From NCBI GenBank assembly GCA_965240325.2, contig OZ251224.1:62001-126000 (forward strand): a stretch of DNA of 64,000 nucleotides, in the 5' to 3' direction. Below are positions 9,914-20,475 of this stretch, one piece after another. A model generated the notes under the pieces. That model saw nothing but the letters and a program-made list of their open reading frames with translations, made no database searches and was not told the DNA's origin. Source of the stretch: Rebecca billardiae RCC1528. Lineage: Eukaryota > Haptophyta. The translations under genes were made by a program, and so were the position numbers. Positions within the stretch are counted from its first letter, which is position 1. Each line of letters begins with the position of its first letter.

Positions 9914-12900
9914 ACGCCGACGCCGACGACGCCGACGACGAGCCCGAGTCGCCGCCGCGTGCGCGCGAGGGCGCGCCGCTGCTGCTGCGCGTGCGTGCGC
10001 TCGCGCCCGCCGCGGCGCACACGCGCCTCGTGCCGGCGGGCGACGCGCTCGCGCTGCGCGGCGATGGCGATGGCGCCGCCGCCGCCTCGGCGCTCGAGCC
10101 GGCCGCGCCGCTGCGCGCGAGCGCGGGCGTGCCGCTCCGGCTCGAGCTGTGGCCGCGCGACGGGTTTGGGCGCGCGCTCGGCGGCGGCGCGGCGGAGGGC
10201 GGCGGGCCGCTCGCGGAGCCGCTGAGCTGGGCGGCGCAGCTGCTGCCGCAGGGGCGGCAGCCGCGCGGCGAGGAGGCGGCGGAGGAGGAGGAGGAGGAGG
10301 CGGGGGCGGGGGCGGGGCGGCCGGCCGCGCGGCAGCGGGCGCGCGCCACGCCGCTCGCCGCGCTGCGCGCCGACGGCAGCCGCGGCATCGAGCTGCGCGT
10401 GCTGTGCGCGCAGGCGGGGCGACACACGCTGCGGCTGTGGGCGCGCGCGCACGCGCTCGCGCGCGCGGGCGGCGCGGCCGCCGCCGCCGACGCCGCCGCC
10501 GCCTCCGCCGCCTCGGCCGCGCTTGGCCGCGCCTCTGCCGCTGAGTGGGTGGAGGTGGCGGGCTCGCCGTGGGCGGTGGAGGTGGAGGCGGGCGAGGTGA
10601 GCGCCGCGCGGTGCGAGCTGCTCCCTCCGCACGCGCACGGCGCAGCACCGCACACCGCGCCGCGCCACCCGACCGCAGGCAGTGTGCACACGCTTGCAGT
10701 CGCCCTGCGCGACGCGCACGGCAACGCGCGCGCGGGCGGCGCGGTGCACGACGTGGTGCACTGCCTGGCGCTCAACGCGGCTTCGGGGGAGAGCGTCGTG
10801 GCGAGCGTGCGCCGCGCGCCGGGCGGGGTGCGGCTGGCGCGCTTCACGCCGCGCACCGCCGGGCTGTGGGCGGTCGAGCTCGCGGTGCGGCCGGGGCCGA
10901 AGCGGGTCGCGGCGCCGCCCGCGGCCGCGGGCTCGCCGCGCGGCCGCCGCGGCGCGCCGGCCGAGACGGGCGGGCTGGGCGGCGCGGGCGCGCCCGCGGG
11001 CCGCGGGCTCGAGCCCATCCCCGGCTCCCCCTTCTCGCTGCTCGTGCTGCCCGGGCCGCCCGCCACGCACATGCTCGCAGCGTTTGCGCTCGACCCGGCG
11101 CACACGGCCGGCGCTGACGGCGCCGAGCTGCTGCCGCCGCGCGCGGGCGCGGGCGGCGGCGGCGCGGGGGGCGCGGCCGCGCCGCCGCCCTCGGTGCCGG
11201 ACGGGTGGAGCGGCGGCGCGCGCGAGGCGGCGGCGGCGAGCGCGCTGCGCGCGCTCGCCGCCGCGCGCGACGGCGGCCGTCCGCTGCCCCGGCTCCAGCT
11301 GCGCGCGCGCGCGGGCGACACCATCGCCCTCGGGCTGATCGCTCGCGACTCGCTCGGCAACGTGCGCACGCCGCCGCCGCAGGCGCCGGGCGGCGGCGCG
11401 GGCGGCGGCGGCGGCGGTGCCGAGGGCGGCGGCGCCGAGCCAGCCGGCGGCGGGCGCGCGTGGGGCGGCGCGTGGGGCGGGCCGCACGACGCGCTGAGCG
11501 CGCGCCTCAGGCTGCTGCGAAGCGCCGAGCCGGGGGGCGCGCGCGGCCGCTCGCCCGACCCGTCGCCGCGGCGCGGCGGCGGCGGCGCGGGCTCGCCGCG
11601 CGCGGGCGCGCGCGCCGTTCGCGTCTCCACCGCCGCGGCGCTCGGCGCGGACGAGCGCGGCGCGTGCGGCGCTCGGCGCGCGTCGTGCGCGTCCTGCGCC
11701 GCCTCCTCCGCCGCGTCCGTGCGCGTGGCCGCGGACGAGAGCGAGCTCGAGTGCGCCCTCGTCTGGGCGGAGGCGCTGCGCTGCCACGTGCTCAGCTGCA
11801 CGCCGGCGCTCGCGGGCGAGTGGGCGGTGCTGGGGCGCGCGCACGGCACCGCGCTCGGGCCGGGCGCGGACGGCGTGGGCGCGGGCGCGGGCGGCGGCGC
11901 GGAGGAGGGCGCGGGCGCGGCGGAGGGCTCGGAGGAGGGCGGGCCGCTGGCCGTGCTCGCCACCGTGACCGTGATCGCGGGCAACGCCAGCCCCGCACAC
12001 ACCACGCTCGAGCTGCCCACCGCCGCGCCCAGCGGCGGGGGCGGCGGCGGCGCGGGCCCGCACCGCCTGCCCTCCGTCGCCGCCTCCTCGGCCGCCCGGC
12101 TGCTGCTGCGCGCGCGGGACGCGCTGGGCAACGCGCGGCGCGCGGGCGGGGACGGGCTGGCGGTCGCGCTGCTGCGGCCGGAGCTCGGCGGCGCGGATGC
12201 GCCCGCGCAGCAGCAGCAGACGCAGCAGCAGCAGCAGCAGACGCAGCAGCAGCAGCACGCCCGCGCCCTCGCCCCGCAACGCCGCCTCAGCCTCGGCGGC
12301 GCGGGCGCGGGCGCGGACGGAGGCGGCGGCGCCAGCCCTGGCGGGCACGGCCTGCACGGCGCGCACGTGCCCTGCCTCGACCTGGGCGACGGCAGCTACG
12401 GCCTCAGCGTGGACGCGCGCGCCGCGGGCGTGTACACGCTGCACGTGCGCGCGCACGGCGCAGCGCCACAGCGCGCGCGGCACGCGCGCCCCGCGCGCAG
12501 CCCACGCCGCCTCCGCCCACGCCGCCGCCCCGTGCGCCGCGACCGCGCGCGCAGGTCACGGCGGCGTCGCGCCCGCTCGCGCAGCCGGGGCTGCTGCGGC
12601 TGCTCGTGAGCGCGGCGGCGCCGCACGCGTCACGGAGCACGCTGCGCGCCGCGCAGCCGTCCGCGCGCGTGGGCGAGCCCTGCGCCGCGCTGCTCATCAC
12701 GCGCGACGCGCACGGCAACGTGTGCGCGCGCGGCGGCGCGGCCGTGAGCGCCGCGCTGCGCGGCCCCTCCCGCGCACCGCCGCCCGACGTGGTGGACCTG
12801 CACAGCGGCGAGTACCGGCTGGGCTTCACGCCGCAGAGGGTGCGCGCGCCGCGGCCGGCAGAGCGCGCGCGCGCGAGAGGCCGGCGCGGCGCGGGCGGGC

Positions 12901-13451
12901 GCGCGCCCGCACCCCAGCGCTCAGCCCGCCGCCCCCTCTCACGCACGCCGCCGCCCCGCGCCCTGCGCCCGCGCCGCGCGCGCGCGCGCGCCTGCTCCGC
13001 GCCGCAGCCGGGGCTGCACGTGCTCGAGGCGTGGGTGGGCGGAGCCAAGCTGGGCGGCGCGTGCGAGCTGAGCGTGCTGCCCGCGGAGGGCGCGGGCGCG
13101 GCCGGCGCCGGCGCGCCCGACTCGCCCGCGCGCCGCACGCCGAGCAGCGCGGGCAGCGTGCGCGCCGCCAGCCGCGGCAACACGCCGCCCACCTCGGCGC
13201 GTGCGCCGCGCACGGCCGGCGTGGGGGCGGGCAGCGGCGGCAGCGGCGCTCGGCGCGGCGAGTACGACGCGCCCACCGAGGCGTCGCGCCGGCGGCAGGA
13301 GGCCAAGCAGCACGCGGCGGCACGCGCCTCGGCAGGTGCTGCGTCGCCCGCTGCCCTCGCCCCCTCATCCTCGTCCGCAGCCGCAGCTGCCGGCGGCGGC
13401 GGCGCTGGCGGTGGCAGCAACAGTTGGCATCGCAGTCCGAGTACTACATGA
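7561..13451 (+). CDS. Filamin-repeat (ABP280-like) protein, about 1870 residues
   Basis: Exons 7561-12444, 12555-12839 and 13008-13451. At least seven Ig-like filamin repeats are recognisable despite extreme Ala/Gly/Arg bias. Their closing strands are YALSITAGGAHVPGSPFAVT, HALWVTVGGAHVRGSPFAVA, a copy ending IPGSPFSLLVLPGPPATHM, and later GDGSYGLSVDARAAGVYTLH and SGEYRLGFTP. Opening strands carry the D-x-x-GN signature (RDAHGNARAGG, RDSLGNVRT, RDALGNARRAGG, RDAHGNVCARGG). Filamin repeats mediate protein-protein contacts and dimerisation in actin crosslinkers. I see no N-terminal calponin-homology pair, so actin binding is not shown. Intron 1 (110 nt) shifts the frame and intron 2 (168 nt) does not. 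Poly-Gly, poly-Pro, an Asp run near 9900 and a Gln run near 12210 interrupt repeats. The last exon is uncertain: another frame across 13400-13495 also looks codable. Confidence 0.75.
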
Positions 13452-14172
13452 ACGACGACGACATGACGACAATACGACGCGTATCGTGCTGCTGATATGA
13501 TGATGACCGCGCGTTCCGCGGTCCTTTTCCGTAGAACCAACGCAGTTGGGGTCCCGCGGCGCATCAGTGGTTGAGAATGAGACGACTGACGAGTCAGTCA
13601 GTCAGTCAGAAAGACATACTGTTCGTCATCAGCCACTCCGATGAGAAGTGAAAGTCAGTCGTCAGACTGTCTGCCCGTCTCGGGCCACTTGAAGACAGCC
13701 CGGCACTTGGCGCGCGGCCAGGGAGTCAGTGCGGCGCTGTATGCGGGCGCGCACGGCCAAGGGTGGCGCATGGGACACCGTAGCAGGGGTGATGCCGCGG
13801 CGGGGCCGCCACTACTCTGCACTATACCGCTGGACCCGCACCAGCCGCCGCTGAAGCCGCCAGTTAAACGCGCGTTTTGGCTGATGTCGCCGTTGGGCTC
13901 TCGTCGTAGAATTATATAAAACATCAGCTAGGCGCCAATTCTAGAGTCTAACACAGCAATTAATAACCTATAATCTGAATCTGAATAAGAATCCATCCGA
14001 AGCGGATCGGACCATCCGTCATCAGTGACTGCTAGTGCCATCTGCCACGTCGCTGCGCAGCGTGAGATCAGCCGACGATATTGATAAGTCGTCATATATA
14101 TATATATATATCATATTATTTAATTCGTCATCGTCGCGCGTTGATGGCCGAATAATAATTCGTCATCATCAG
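13452..14172. other. Intergenic, lower GC
   Basis: Convergent gap between the filamin-repeat gene (+) and the secreted-protein gene (-). It contains a short GTCA run (13591-13609), A/T-rich stretches near 13910-13990 and a TA run at 14094-14111. No gene is supportable. Confidence 0.5.
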
Positions 14173-15423
14173 TTATAGTGGCGGCTCCGTGGCTGTCCAG
14201 CGCTGGCGCCTGGCCAGCATCTTCAGAGTCGTACGACTAGTCGTAGAGTAAGAGCGCGGCGGCGCGTCCTCCGGCAGCCAGTACTGCCGCTGCTGCTTGG
14301 GCAGCAGGCATCTGAAGGCAGCCAGTCCCATTCGGAAGTCCGAGTCATTTGCAAAACGGCGAGCGAGCCGAAACGAGCTTGGATCTAGTCGTCGACGACG
14401 TGCTCCCTGCCCACCGTCGGCGCCGACATTGAGCAGAATGTCGTTGCCAAGCTCGGCAGCGCCGACGCTTGCAAATGGGCAGTACGTGCGTCGAGGCCGG
14501 CCGGCCGGCAAGTTCGTCCTGATCTCGCGCACGCAGCATGTGCACTTTTGCAGGTATGGTGGATAGCCCGCTCGAAAGCGCTCTGTGCAGCTGTCTGCAA
14601 AAAGACGTCGCGCATCAGTACGCTCCGACGGCAGGTTGCTCACGAGCTCCAGGACATAGTACATTTGTGCGCCTTTGTCACAATAAGAGTTGAAGGAGAC
14701 GCTTGCGTACCCGAGGCCAAAGGCCTTGCGCAGCGCGTTGTGCATGTTTCGCTCGCCCATCTGTGTTTGGAAGTCGCCATGCGTCGTCATCCGTAGCAGG
14801 CGGCGCGGCTGAAACCACAGGCCTGAGCCGATGGCGCGGTAGAACCACAGGCCATCTGACTCATCAAGATTCGGCCCCACATTGTGCGACACCTCCAGCC
14901 ATTCGGCTTCGTCGTCCCAGTCGACAAGCGCGGGTGGCGGTGGTTGGACTCTTTTATTAGGATGTTTGCGGCGAGAAGCAGCTTTAGCGCATTGGCGGCT
15001 CGTGTTGCCCACGCGCAGCACGCCCAGCTGTTCGTCTTCCTTCTCCGAAAACAGCCAGGGCGTTTGGCGCTTGCGCACGCCACCAGCGTGGAATACGTCC
15101 TTCGGCCACTCGCAGCCCTCTTGGAGCTCGCGCGGCAGGAGCCGCGCGTACACAACGTCTGCGCAGCAGTGGAGTTTGCTCGCAAAGTCCGCCTCGCGCG
15201 CCGCTGCGGCCACAGCCGTGGGCGCCGGCCCGTACACACCGTCCATGTAGAACCGGAGCGCTCGCGAGCCTGGCCGCAGCACCTGCGTAATGTTCGTCAG
15301 CGTGCACGGCGGTCTTGGCGAGAGTCTACGGGAGCCGTGAGACACCGCTCCTTGTGACGCAAGGACGAGGGCAGTGGCGAGGTGGCGGGCGGCCGCCGCC
15401 ATAATGATAAGCCCCTGCCACAT
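14173..15423 (-). CDS. Secreted or ER-lumenal protein of unknown function
   Basis: Single-exon, 416 residues. The N-terminus holds a probable signal peptide; the second Met (residue 8, MAAAARHLATALVLASQGA) is an equally good start. The mature part has normal composition, unlike most chance frames here, with Cys clusters (LHCCADVV, QKCTCCVREIR), Asn-glycosylation sequons near residue 44 and in the GNTSR and NDSD segments, and aromatic patches such as DGLWFYRAIGSGLWFQPRRL and MYYVLELVSNL. I do not recognise the family. The W/F-rich YRAIGSGLWF stretch and paired cysteines suggest a compact extracellular or lumenal domain, possibly carbohydrate-related, but that is a guess. Upstream (15424-15746) no other gene is visible. 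Confidence 0.65.
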   Translation of the reverse strand: MWQGLIIMAAAARHLATALVLASQGAVSHGSRRLSPRPPCTLTNITQVLRPGSRALRFYMDGVYGPAPTAVAAAAREADFASKLHCCADVVYARLLPRELQEGCEWPKDVFHAGGVRKRQTPWLFSEKEDEQLGVLRVGNTSRQCAKAASRRKHPNKRVQPPPPALVDWDDEAEWLEVSHNVGPNLDESDGLWFYRAIGSGLWFQPRRLLRMTTHGDFQTQMGERNMHNALRKAFGLGYASVSFNSYCDKGAQMYYVLELVSNLPSERTDARRLFADSCTERFRAGYPPYLQKCTCCVREIRTNLPAGRPRRTYCPFASVGAAELGNDILLNVGADGGQGARRRRLDPSSFRLARRFANDSDFRMGLAAFRCLLPKQQRQYWLPEDAPPRSYSTTSRTTLKMLARRQRWTATEPPL

Positions 15424-15746
15424 TTTGATGAGCCCTGTTTGAGCCTAGTTTGAGCGGCTTGGTGCGAGGTGGTGAGTGGCGGGCGCACGGCGAACGCGTC
15501 AGACGCGTACGGCGTAGGCGGGGTCGAGCAGCCCCGCCCCCCGCCACGCGCCAGCCCCGTCCGTCCGCTGTGCGCGCGTGAGCCTCGGCAGCGCGAGGGC
15601 GTGTGCACCTGATGGCGACCCGCCACGGACCGGCGAAGGGACGACCGGACGACCCTTGCTGACTGTATCTACGACCCTAGTAAGTTCCCCGGACCCGTTC
15701 GACCCGAAACCCCTTCGCTAATAAGCTGGTCATGGGTTCAAAACCA

Positions 15747-15839
15747 GTTTCCAGGTCTCTCTTCGGAGAGCGTGCGATGAAGGATGGCGCGGCAACCTGC
15801 CACCGTGAGCCTTACGCACGTTAAAACAAATAAACTGTA
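15747..15839. repeat. 93-bp dispersed repeat, copy 1
   Basis: An identical 93-bp sequence, starting GTTTCCAGGTCTCTCTTCGG and ending AACAAATAAACTGTA, recurs in the same orientation at 57653-57745. The A/T-rich end resembles the 3' end of a retroposed or short mobile sequence. No protein or RNA identity is recognised. Confidence 0.85.
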
Positions 15840-16084
15840 GTAGTTACCAGTTGCCACCCGTCCCAGAAAGCCCCTGATGAGCCCGTCTTCGGCTCAGCGG
15901 GCTCAAAACATGCCGACGGCATGTTTTTAGCTCAGTGACTATGAAATGGGCTGGCAACGAATAGCTGCGGGTATTTTTCAATACCAGGGAGCCTTGATGT
16001 AGGGGGCTGGGACGGGTGGCCGTTGTCCAGTTCAGAGACGATGCCTTTGTGTGCACGGTGCAATCCGAGGGAGCACGGCCGAAC

Positions 16085-16515
16085 TCGGGCTCGTGTGAAG
16101 GTCCCTCCCACTGGGACCTTTCACACTTCTCGAGCAGGGCTGGGAATTCGTCGTGCAGTGACCGTCACGTGTCGTCACGTCTGCCCAACAGGCGTGATCA
16201 CTTGAGTCTTGACATCAATCACGTGACAAGCCCTGCCCACTGGGAAGAATTTTTGGGCCAATTTAGAGCCAGCAAATAATTACGGCGACGATCTCACTCA
16301 TATTGTCTCATACGAAGCCAGTCCGGGTCGACATTCATACCGACTACCGGACTGTCACGTGACGGAGCCATTGCCGACGTGACGTCAAGTGACGCGTCCG
16401 GCGTCACGTGACGTGACCACGCCGTGCTGATATCACGCTTACTTACTTGATGATCACGAACTCCCAGCCCTGGTCTCGAGCCAGTCGACTGTCGAGGGAC
16501 CTTCACTCCGTCAGG
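16085..16515. repeat. Imperfect foldback sequence dense in CACGTG/TGACGT motifs
   Basis: The left part contains GTGAAGGTCCCTC, CTCGAG and AGGGCTGGGAATTCGT; the right part carries the reverse complement (ACGAACTCCCAGCCCT, CTCGAG, GAGGGACCTTCAC). Arms of roughly 70-130 nt enclose a centre near 16300. Both arms are packed with GTCACGTGAC, GACGTGACG and TGACGTCA-type sequences. It is either an old foldback element or a palindromic regulatory cluster. Confidence 0.5.
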
Positions 16516-16983
16516 CTGCGTGTGAGCCAGCACCGACCGCTCCGGCCACCATCGACTTCGTCAGTTCCGGCCTCGTTGGCGGCCTGAGAGGTGGTTTCAT
16601 GCCTCGGCGGACGTCCCGCCTGACTGGTGATGGCCAAGCTGCGGCTGCGCTGACAGTACTTATATCAGGCAACTCTGGCGCTTGGCCGCCGGCCGCAGCG
16701 GCAGTGTACCAACTAGTGACCAACACTGCCTGCCCTGCTGGTTGACATCAGGTGTCGCACTTCATTGACAACATATGAGCGCGGTCGTTGCGGGCAGTGG
16801 GCTGATCAAGGACACCTGGGTGGTCTGATGCCTGTTGCTGCAATGCTTGCCTAGCAGACGATATCTGATGCGCATGCGATGATGCATGCATGACGACGAC
16901 GATCGTCGCCGCGCGCAGCGCCTGGCCCCTGGGCGCGTCCGAGTCAGCCACACCTACTTCATGCATCAGGAATAATTTCACGT

Positions 16984-17203
16984 TGATATGTATGTATGTA
17001 GCTATGTATGTATGTATGTACATGTATATATATATATACATATATATATTGAGGCCTGTCGACGATATTCTTACTATACCCAACAGTCTTCGAAGCCGAT
17101 CGTATCACCAGCAGCGCATTAAAAGTAGTAGCGGCGCACATGATGCAGCAATAATATAGTATATTATATAGTATTATATATATATACATATACATATACA
17201 TAT
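16984..17203. repeat. TATG / TA microsatellite cluster
   Basis: TATG repeats at 16988-17022 are followed by TA and TATACA runs at 17025-17050 and 17155-17203. The flanking 16520-17300 has no gene I can support. Confidence 0.8.
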
Positions 17204-17300
17204 ATTAACTACGCGCGTCGCTCTGCATCATCATATCGTACGTATTCTACTCTATCTGACTTACTAGCTACTGGGACGACTGGCACTGCTATACTACTGT

Positions 17301-17355
17301 AATCTCGCCTGCCTGAGCCGGTGTGCTTCTCTTATTCGTCTTAGTGAACTATGTA
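17301..17355. mobile_element. Degenerate MITE terminal repeat
   Basis: AATCTCGCCTGCCTGAGC, TCTCTTATTC and TTAGTGAACTA match, with several changes, the right terminal inverted repeat of the MITE at 57351-57648. The rest of the element was not found nearby, so this is a relic end. Confidence 0.6.
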
Positions 17356-17638
17356 CGCGTCGTTCGTCGTCGATCGTCTGCTACTAGTCGTCGATATCGA
17401 TATCGGATATATATACCACAATACGTACGACGAGTACTCACTGTAGTTACTTAGCGCGGTCGTCATCAGGCAGCGCCCGGCGCGCATCATCACAAGCCCG
17501 CGGCCTACTATCGACGCAGCCGGCCGCGGCCGCGCTGGTCCAATTACGCGCCACGCCCCGTGCCGCCGCGCACGGCGCCCGCACGGCCGCCGCGCCGCCC
17601 ACTGAACGCCATCAAGGTGTCTGCTGCTGATGTCGCCA

Positions 17639-19129
17639 TCATGCGGGTGCCGGTGCGAGGACCGCGGCCGCCTGATGCAATGCCTCTGCCTCATCCGCCG
17701 GCTTGACGACGCCCAAGTCGACCGCCCCGAGGCGGCGCATCCGGCACCCCACCAGCTGGTGGCGCAGCGCGGCGAGCACGCTCGCGGGGTGCGAGCACAG
17801 GCTCCGCTTGCGCACGGCGCCGAGCCCCTCGCCCCCGTCCTCCGCGCGCGCGCGTAGGGACTCGAGCTGGGCGGCGAGTTGCGCCATGGTCGGGCGCGCG
17901 CCCAGCGCCTCTGCCCAGCAGTGCTGCAAGAGCGCGCGCAGCTCGGGCGTCCACTCGGCCGGCAGCCGCAGCCGCAGCCCGTTGGCCGCGACGTTGTGGG
18001 CGATCTGCTCGTCGCTCAGCCGCAGCTCCGCGTACGCGCGCCGCGCGCACAGCAGCTCGTACGCGAGGATGCCAAACGAAAACACGTCCACGCGCTCGTC
18101 GTACGCAAGCGCGCGCGTGTTCTCGGGCGCCATATACAGTGGCGAGCCGGTCCGGCCGGTGAGGGCCGCGCCGTGCTTGGTCGGGGCCGCTGCCAGCGGC
18201 GGCTGCTCGTGCAGACCCAGCGCAGAGGCGATGGCGGCGCGCCGGCTGCCGGGCAGGCCGTGCGGGCCGAGGGCCGCGGCGCTTGTGGGGAGCGAGGGCT
18301 CGACGCTGCCGCGCCGGCTGCGCGGCAGCACGAGCGCAACCGGCCGCGTGGGCGAGTCCTCGACGCTGCCACGCCGGCTGGGGCTGCCGCCGTGCGCGAG
18401 GCCGCGCGGGAGGAAGCGGAACAGCCCAAAGTCGGCCAGCCGCACGGTGCCGCTCGCGCTGAGGAGCACGTTGTCCGGCTTGACGTCGCGGTGGATGATG
18501 GTGTGCCCGGCTACGCCGTGCGCGTACTCCAGCGCGCGCGCGAGCTGGGCGAGCCAGCCGAGCGCCTGCCCGGCCGAGTAGTGGCCGGCGCCGCCGCGCA
18601 CGAGCTCGCGCAGGCTGCCGCCCGGCGCGTACTCGAGCACGAGCGCGGCGCGCGGCGCGGCGCCGTCGGCCGCGAGCTGGTAGCACCCGTACGCCACGAT
18701 GATGTGCGGATGGTCCAGCACGCGCAGCAGCGCCGCCTCCGCGTAGAAGTTGGCCACCTCGTGCGCGGGCAGGTTGGGCTTGAGCCACTTCACCGCGACG
18801 AGCGCGCCGCCGCCCGGGCCGCGGGGCGTCCTGAAGAGGGGCGTGCCGAAGAGGGGCACGTCAAAGCGGTCGGTCGCCTCGACGGAGAGCTCGCACAGGT
18901 CCACCTCGGCGAACGCGCCGTGGCCCAGCCGGCGCAGCGTGGTCAGCTCGGACGCGTGCAGCGGCGGCGAGCCGTCGGTGGCGAGCTTGGTGAGCCGGCC
19001 GCGCAGGATGGCGGCCGAGTCGTCCGAGGCGTCCTGCGCGCGTAACGAGGGCGAGTCCACGAGCTGCGCCAGCACGCGCAGCTTCTTCGACGTGTCTTCG
19101 TGTATGCTTGATGATGTCCCGTGCGGCAT
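17639..19129 (-). CDS. TKL-like serine/threonine protein kinase
   Basis: Single exon, 496 residues. Kinase landmarks are intact: glycine loop LGHGAFAEV (68-76), VAVKWLK with ATP-binding K114, alphaC Glu near 131, HRDVKPDN (213-220, catalytic D215), DFG (233-235), MAPE (333-336), DVFSFGILAYELL, and ARPTMAQLAAQLESL at the domain end. These features and the short subdomain X-XI spacing resemble tyrosine-kinase-like Ser/Thr kinases. The DFG-to-APE segment is about 100 residues instead of the usual 20-35 and contains SRRGSVEDSP, SRRGSVEPSL and SRRAAI motifs, which are basophilic-kinase-type phosphorylation sites. No transmembrane or adaptor domain is seen. The N-terminal 60 and C-terminal 70 residues are unassigned. 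Confidence 0.9.
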   Translation of the reverse strand: MPHGTSSSIHEDTSKKLRVLAQLVDSPSLRAQDASDDSAAILRGRLTKLATDGSPPLHASELTTLRRLGHGAFAEVDLCELSVEATDRFDVPLFGTPLFRTPRGPGGGALVAVKWLKPNLPAHEVANFYAEAALLRVLDHPHIIVAYGCYQLAADGAAPRAALVLEYAPGGSLRELVRGGAGHYSAGQALGWLAQLARALEYAHGVAGHTIIHRDVKPDNVLLSASGTVRLADFGLFRFLPRGLAHGGSPSRRGSVEDSPTRPVALVLPRSRRGSVEPSLPTSAAALGPHGLPGSRRAAIASALGLHEQPPLAAAPTKHGAALTGRTGSPLYMAPENTRALAYDERVDVFSFGILAYELLCARRAYAELRLSDEQIAHNVAANGLRLRLPAEWTPELRALLQHCWAEALGARPTMAQLAAQLESLRARAEDGGEGLGAVRKRSLCSHPASVLAALRHQLVGCRMRRLGAVDLGVVKPADEAEALHQAAAVLAPAPA

Positions 19130-19500
19130 GGTGATCGCTCGGCGCGCGCGACGCTCGGTCGGTTGTGGACGGTGTCGGCGGAAGGATTAACCAGGCCTCT
19201 CGCTGCCAATCTCCCGTGGAGATGTCGATCAAGATCAGGTTCAGATCTCCATATGTTCAGTCATTACATGCCATCACTCCGCCTCATGATCAATCAAGCG
19301 CCTTTCAATAGGTGTTTAGGCACCCCAGTTTGAAGTTCCCAAAGGGGTACTGTATTTATGACTCACAAACACACCGCGTCATTGCGCATCATCTCTGAGA
19401 GGAATTGTGAGCTCTACGGTGCCTACTTGTGCCGCCGCACACGTACCGGTACATTTTCAATTTCTGTATTGACGGAACGTCATCGCTCAGACTGCCGAGT

Positions 19501-20475
19501 GAGTGCACTCGAGCGAAAACGTGCCAGGCTAGGCATGCGCGGCACTGGGCGGGCTAGGCATCGGGGGCGATGCCTAGCCCGGCCAGGCATTCGCCCATGG
19601 CTCGCGATCCGAAGGGCAGTCGCTCGCGACCTCGCTTGGGCGGCGGCAGCGGCGCTGCGGCATACTGTTTGCCACCCGCGCGGCTGTGTGCGATCGCGCG
19701 GTCGGCGTTCGTCACCACGCCGCGCGCGACCGTTCACGGCACAGTCTTTCCGCACTCGGTGAGCACCCCTCGCCAGCGCACGGCGGCGGAGAGCCTAGGC
19801 AGCCCGTCACGCGCGCGACGTCCTTGTGGGATGCGATGTACCCAGGTTCTTTGGGTTCCCGGAGGCATGCGCTTGCCCACGGGGTGGGCCGATGAGCCGG
19901 ATCATGGACGACTGCTGCGCTGTCCATGCCTCGTTCGGACCGCCGCCAGCAGACGATGACTCATCTTGCAGCAGCAGTAGAGAGTGGTCTGGATGCTGAA
20001 CAGGCTCACCAAAACGCAGGCGCATGCTAGCCTTAGTGTGAGTACATCGCACTCCACAAGGACGTCGCGCGCGTGACGGGCTGTCTGGGCTCTCCGCCGC
20101 CGTGCGCTGGCAAGGGGTGCTCACAGTGCGGAAAGACTGTGCCGTGAACGGTCGCGCGCGGCGTGGCGACGAACGGGACCGCGCGATCGCACACAGCCGC
20201 GCGGGTGGCAAACAGTATGCCGCAGCGCCGCTGCCGCCGCCCAAGCGAGGTCGCGAGCGACTGCCCTTCGGATCGCGAGCCAGCGCCCCCGCGCCCCTTG
20301 CGCCGCCGTGAAAGAAGACCGGGGCCGCCTTTGCGTGACTTTCGTTTCCGAAAGTTCTGACGACGCGAGGGTATGGGCGAATGCCTAGCCTGGCCGGGCT
20401 AGGCATCGCCCCCGATGCCTAGCCCGCCCAGTGCCGCGCATGCCTAGCCTGGCACGTTTTCGCTCGAGTGCACTC
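19501..20475. mobile_element. Foldback transposable element, about 975 bp
   Basis: The left arm (19501 to about 19841) is matched in inverse orientation by the right arm (about 20043 to 20475). Both outer ends read GAGTGCACTCGAGCG inwards, and CGAGT flanks the element directly on both sides (19496-19500 and 20476-20480), consistent with a 5-bp target duplication. Subterminal GCCTAGCC/GGCTAGGC blocks form further small palindromes. The right arm has about 90 extra bases (20288-20378) absent from the left, and the 200-bp centre is unique. No transposase is encoded, so it is presumably non-autonomous. It overlaps the 3' end of the transporter gene. The 370 bp before it (19130-19500) hold nothing recognisable beyond the kinase 5' flank. 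Confidence 0.8.

Noticed and set aside
15725-15760. GGTTCAAAACC resembling a tRNA B box, suggesting a tRNA-derived SINE for the 93-bp repeat
   Set aside because: No A box lies at a suitable distance, the stem-loop does not fit a T arm, and the second copy at 57653 lacks the motif altogether.
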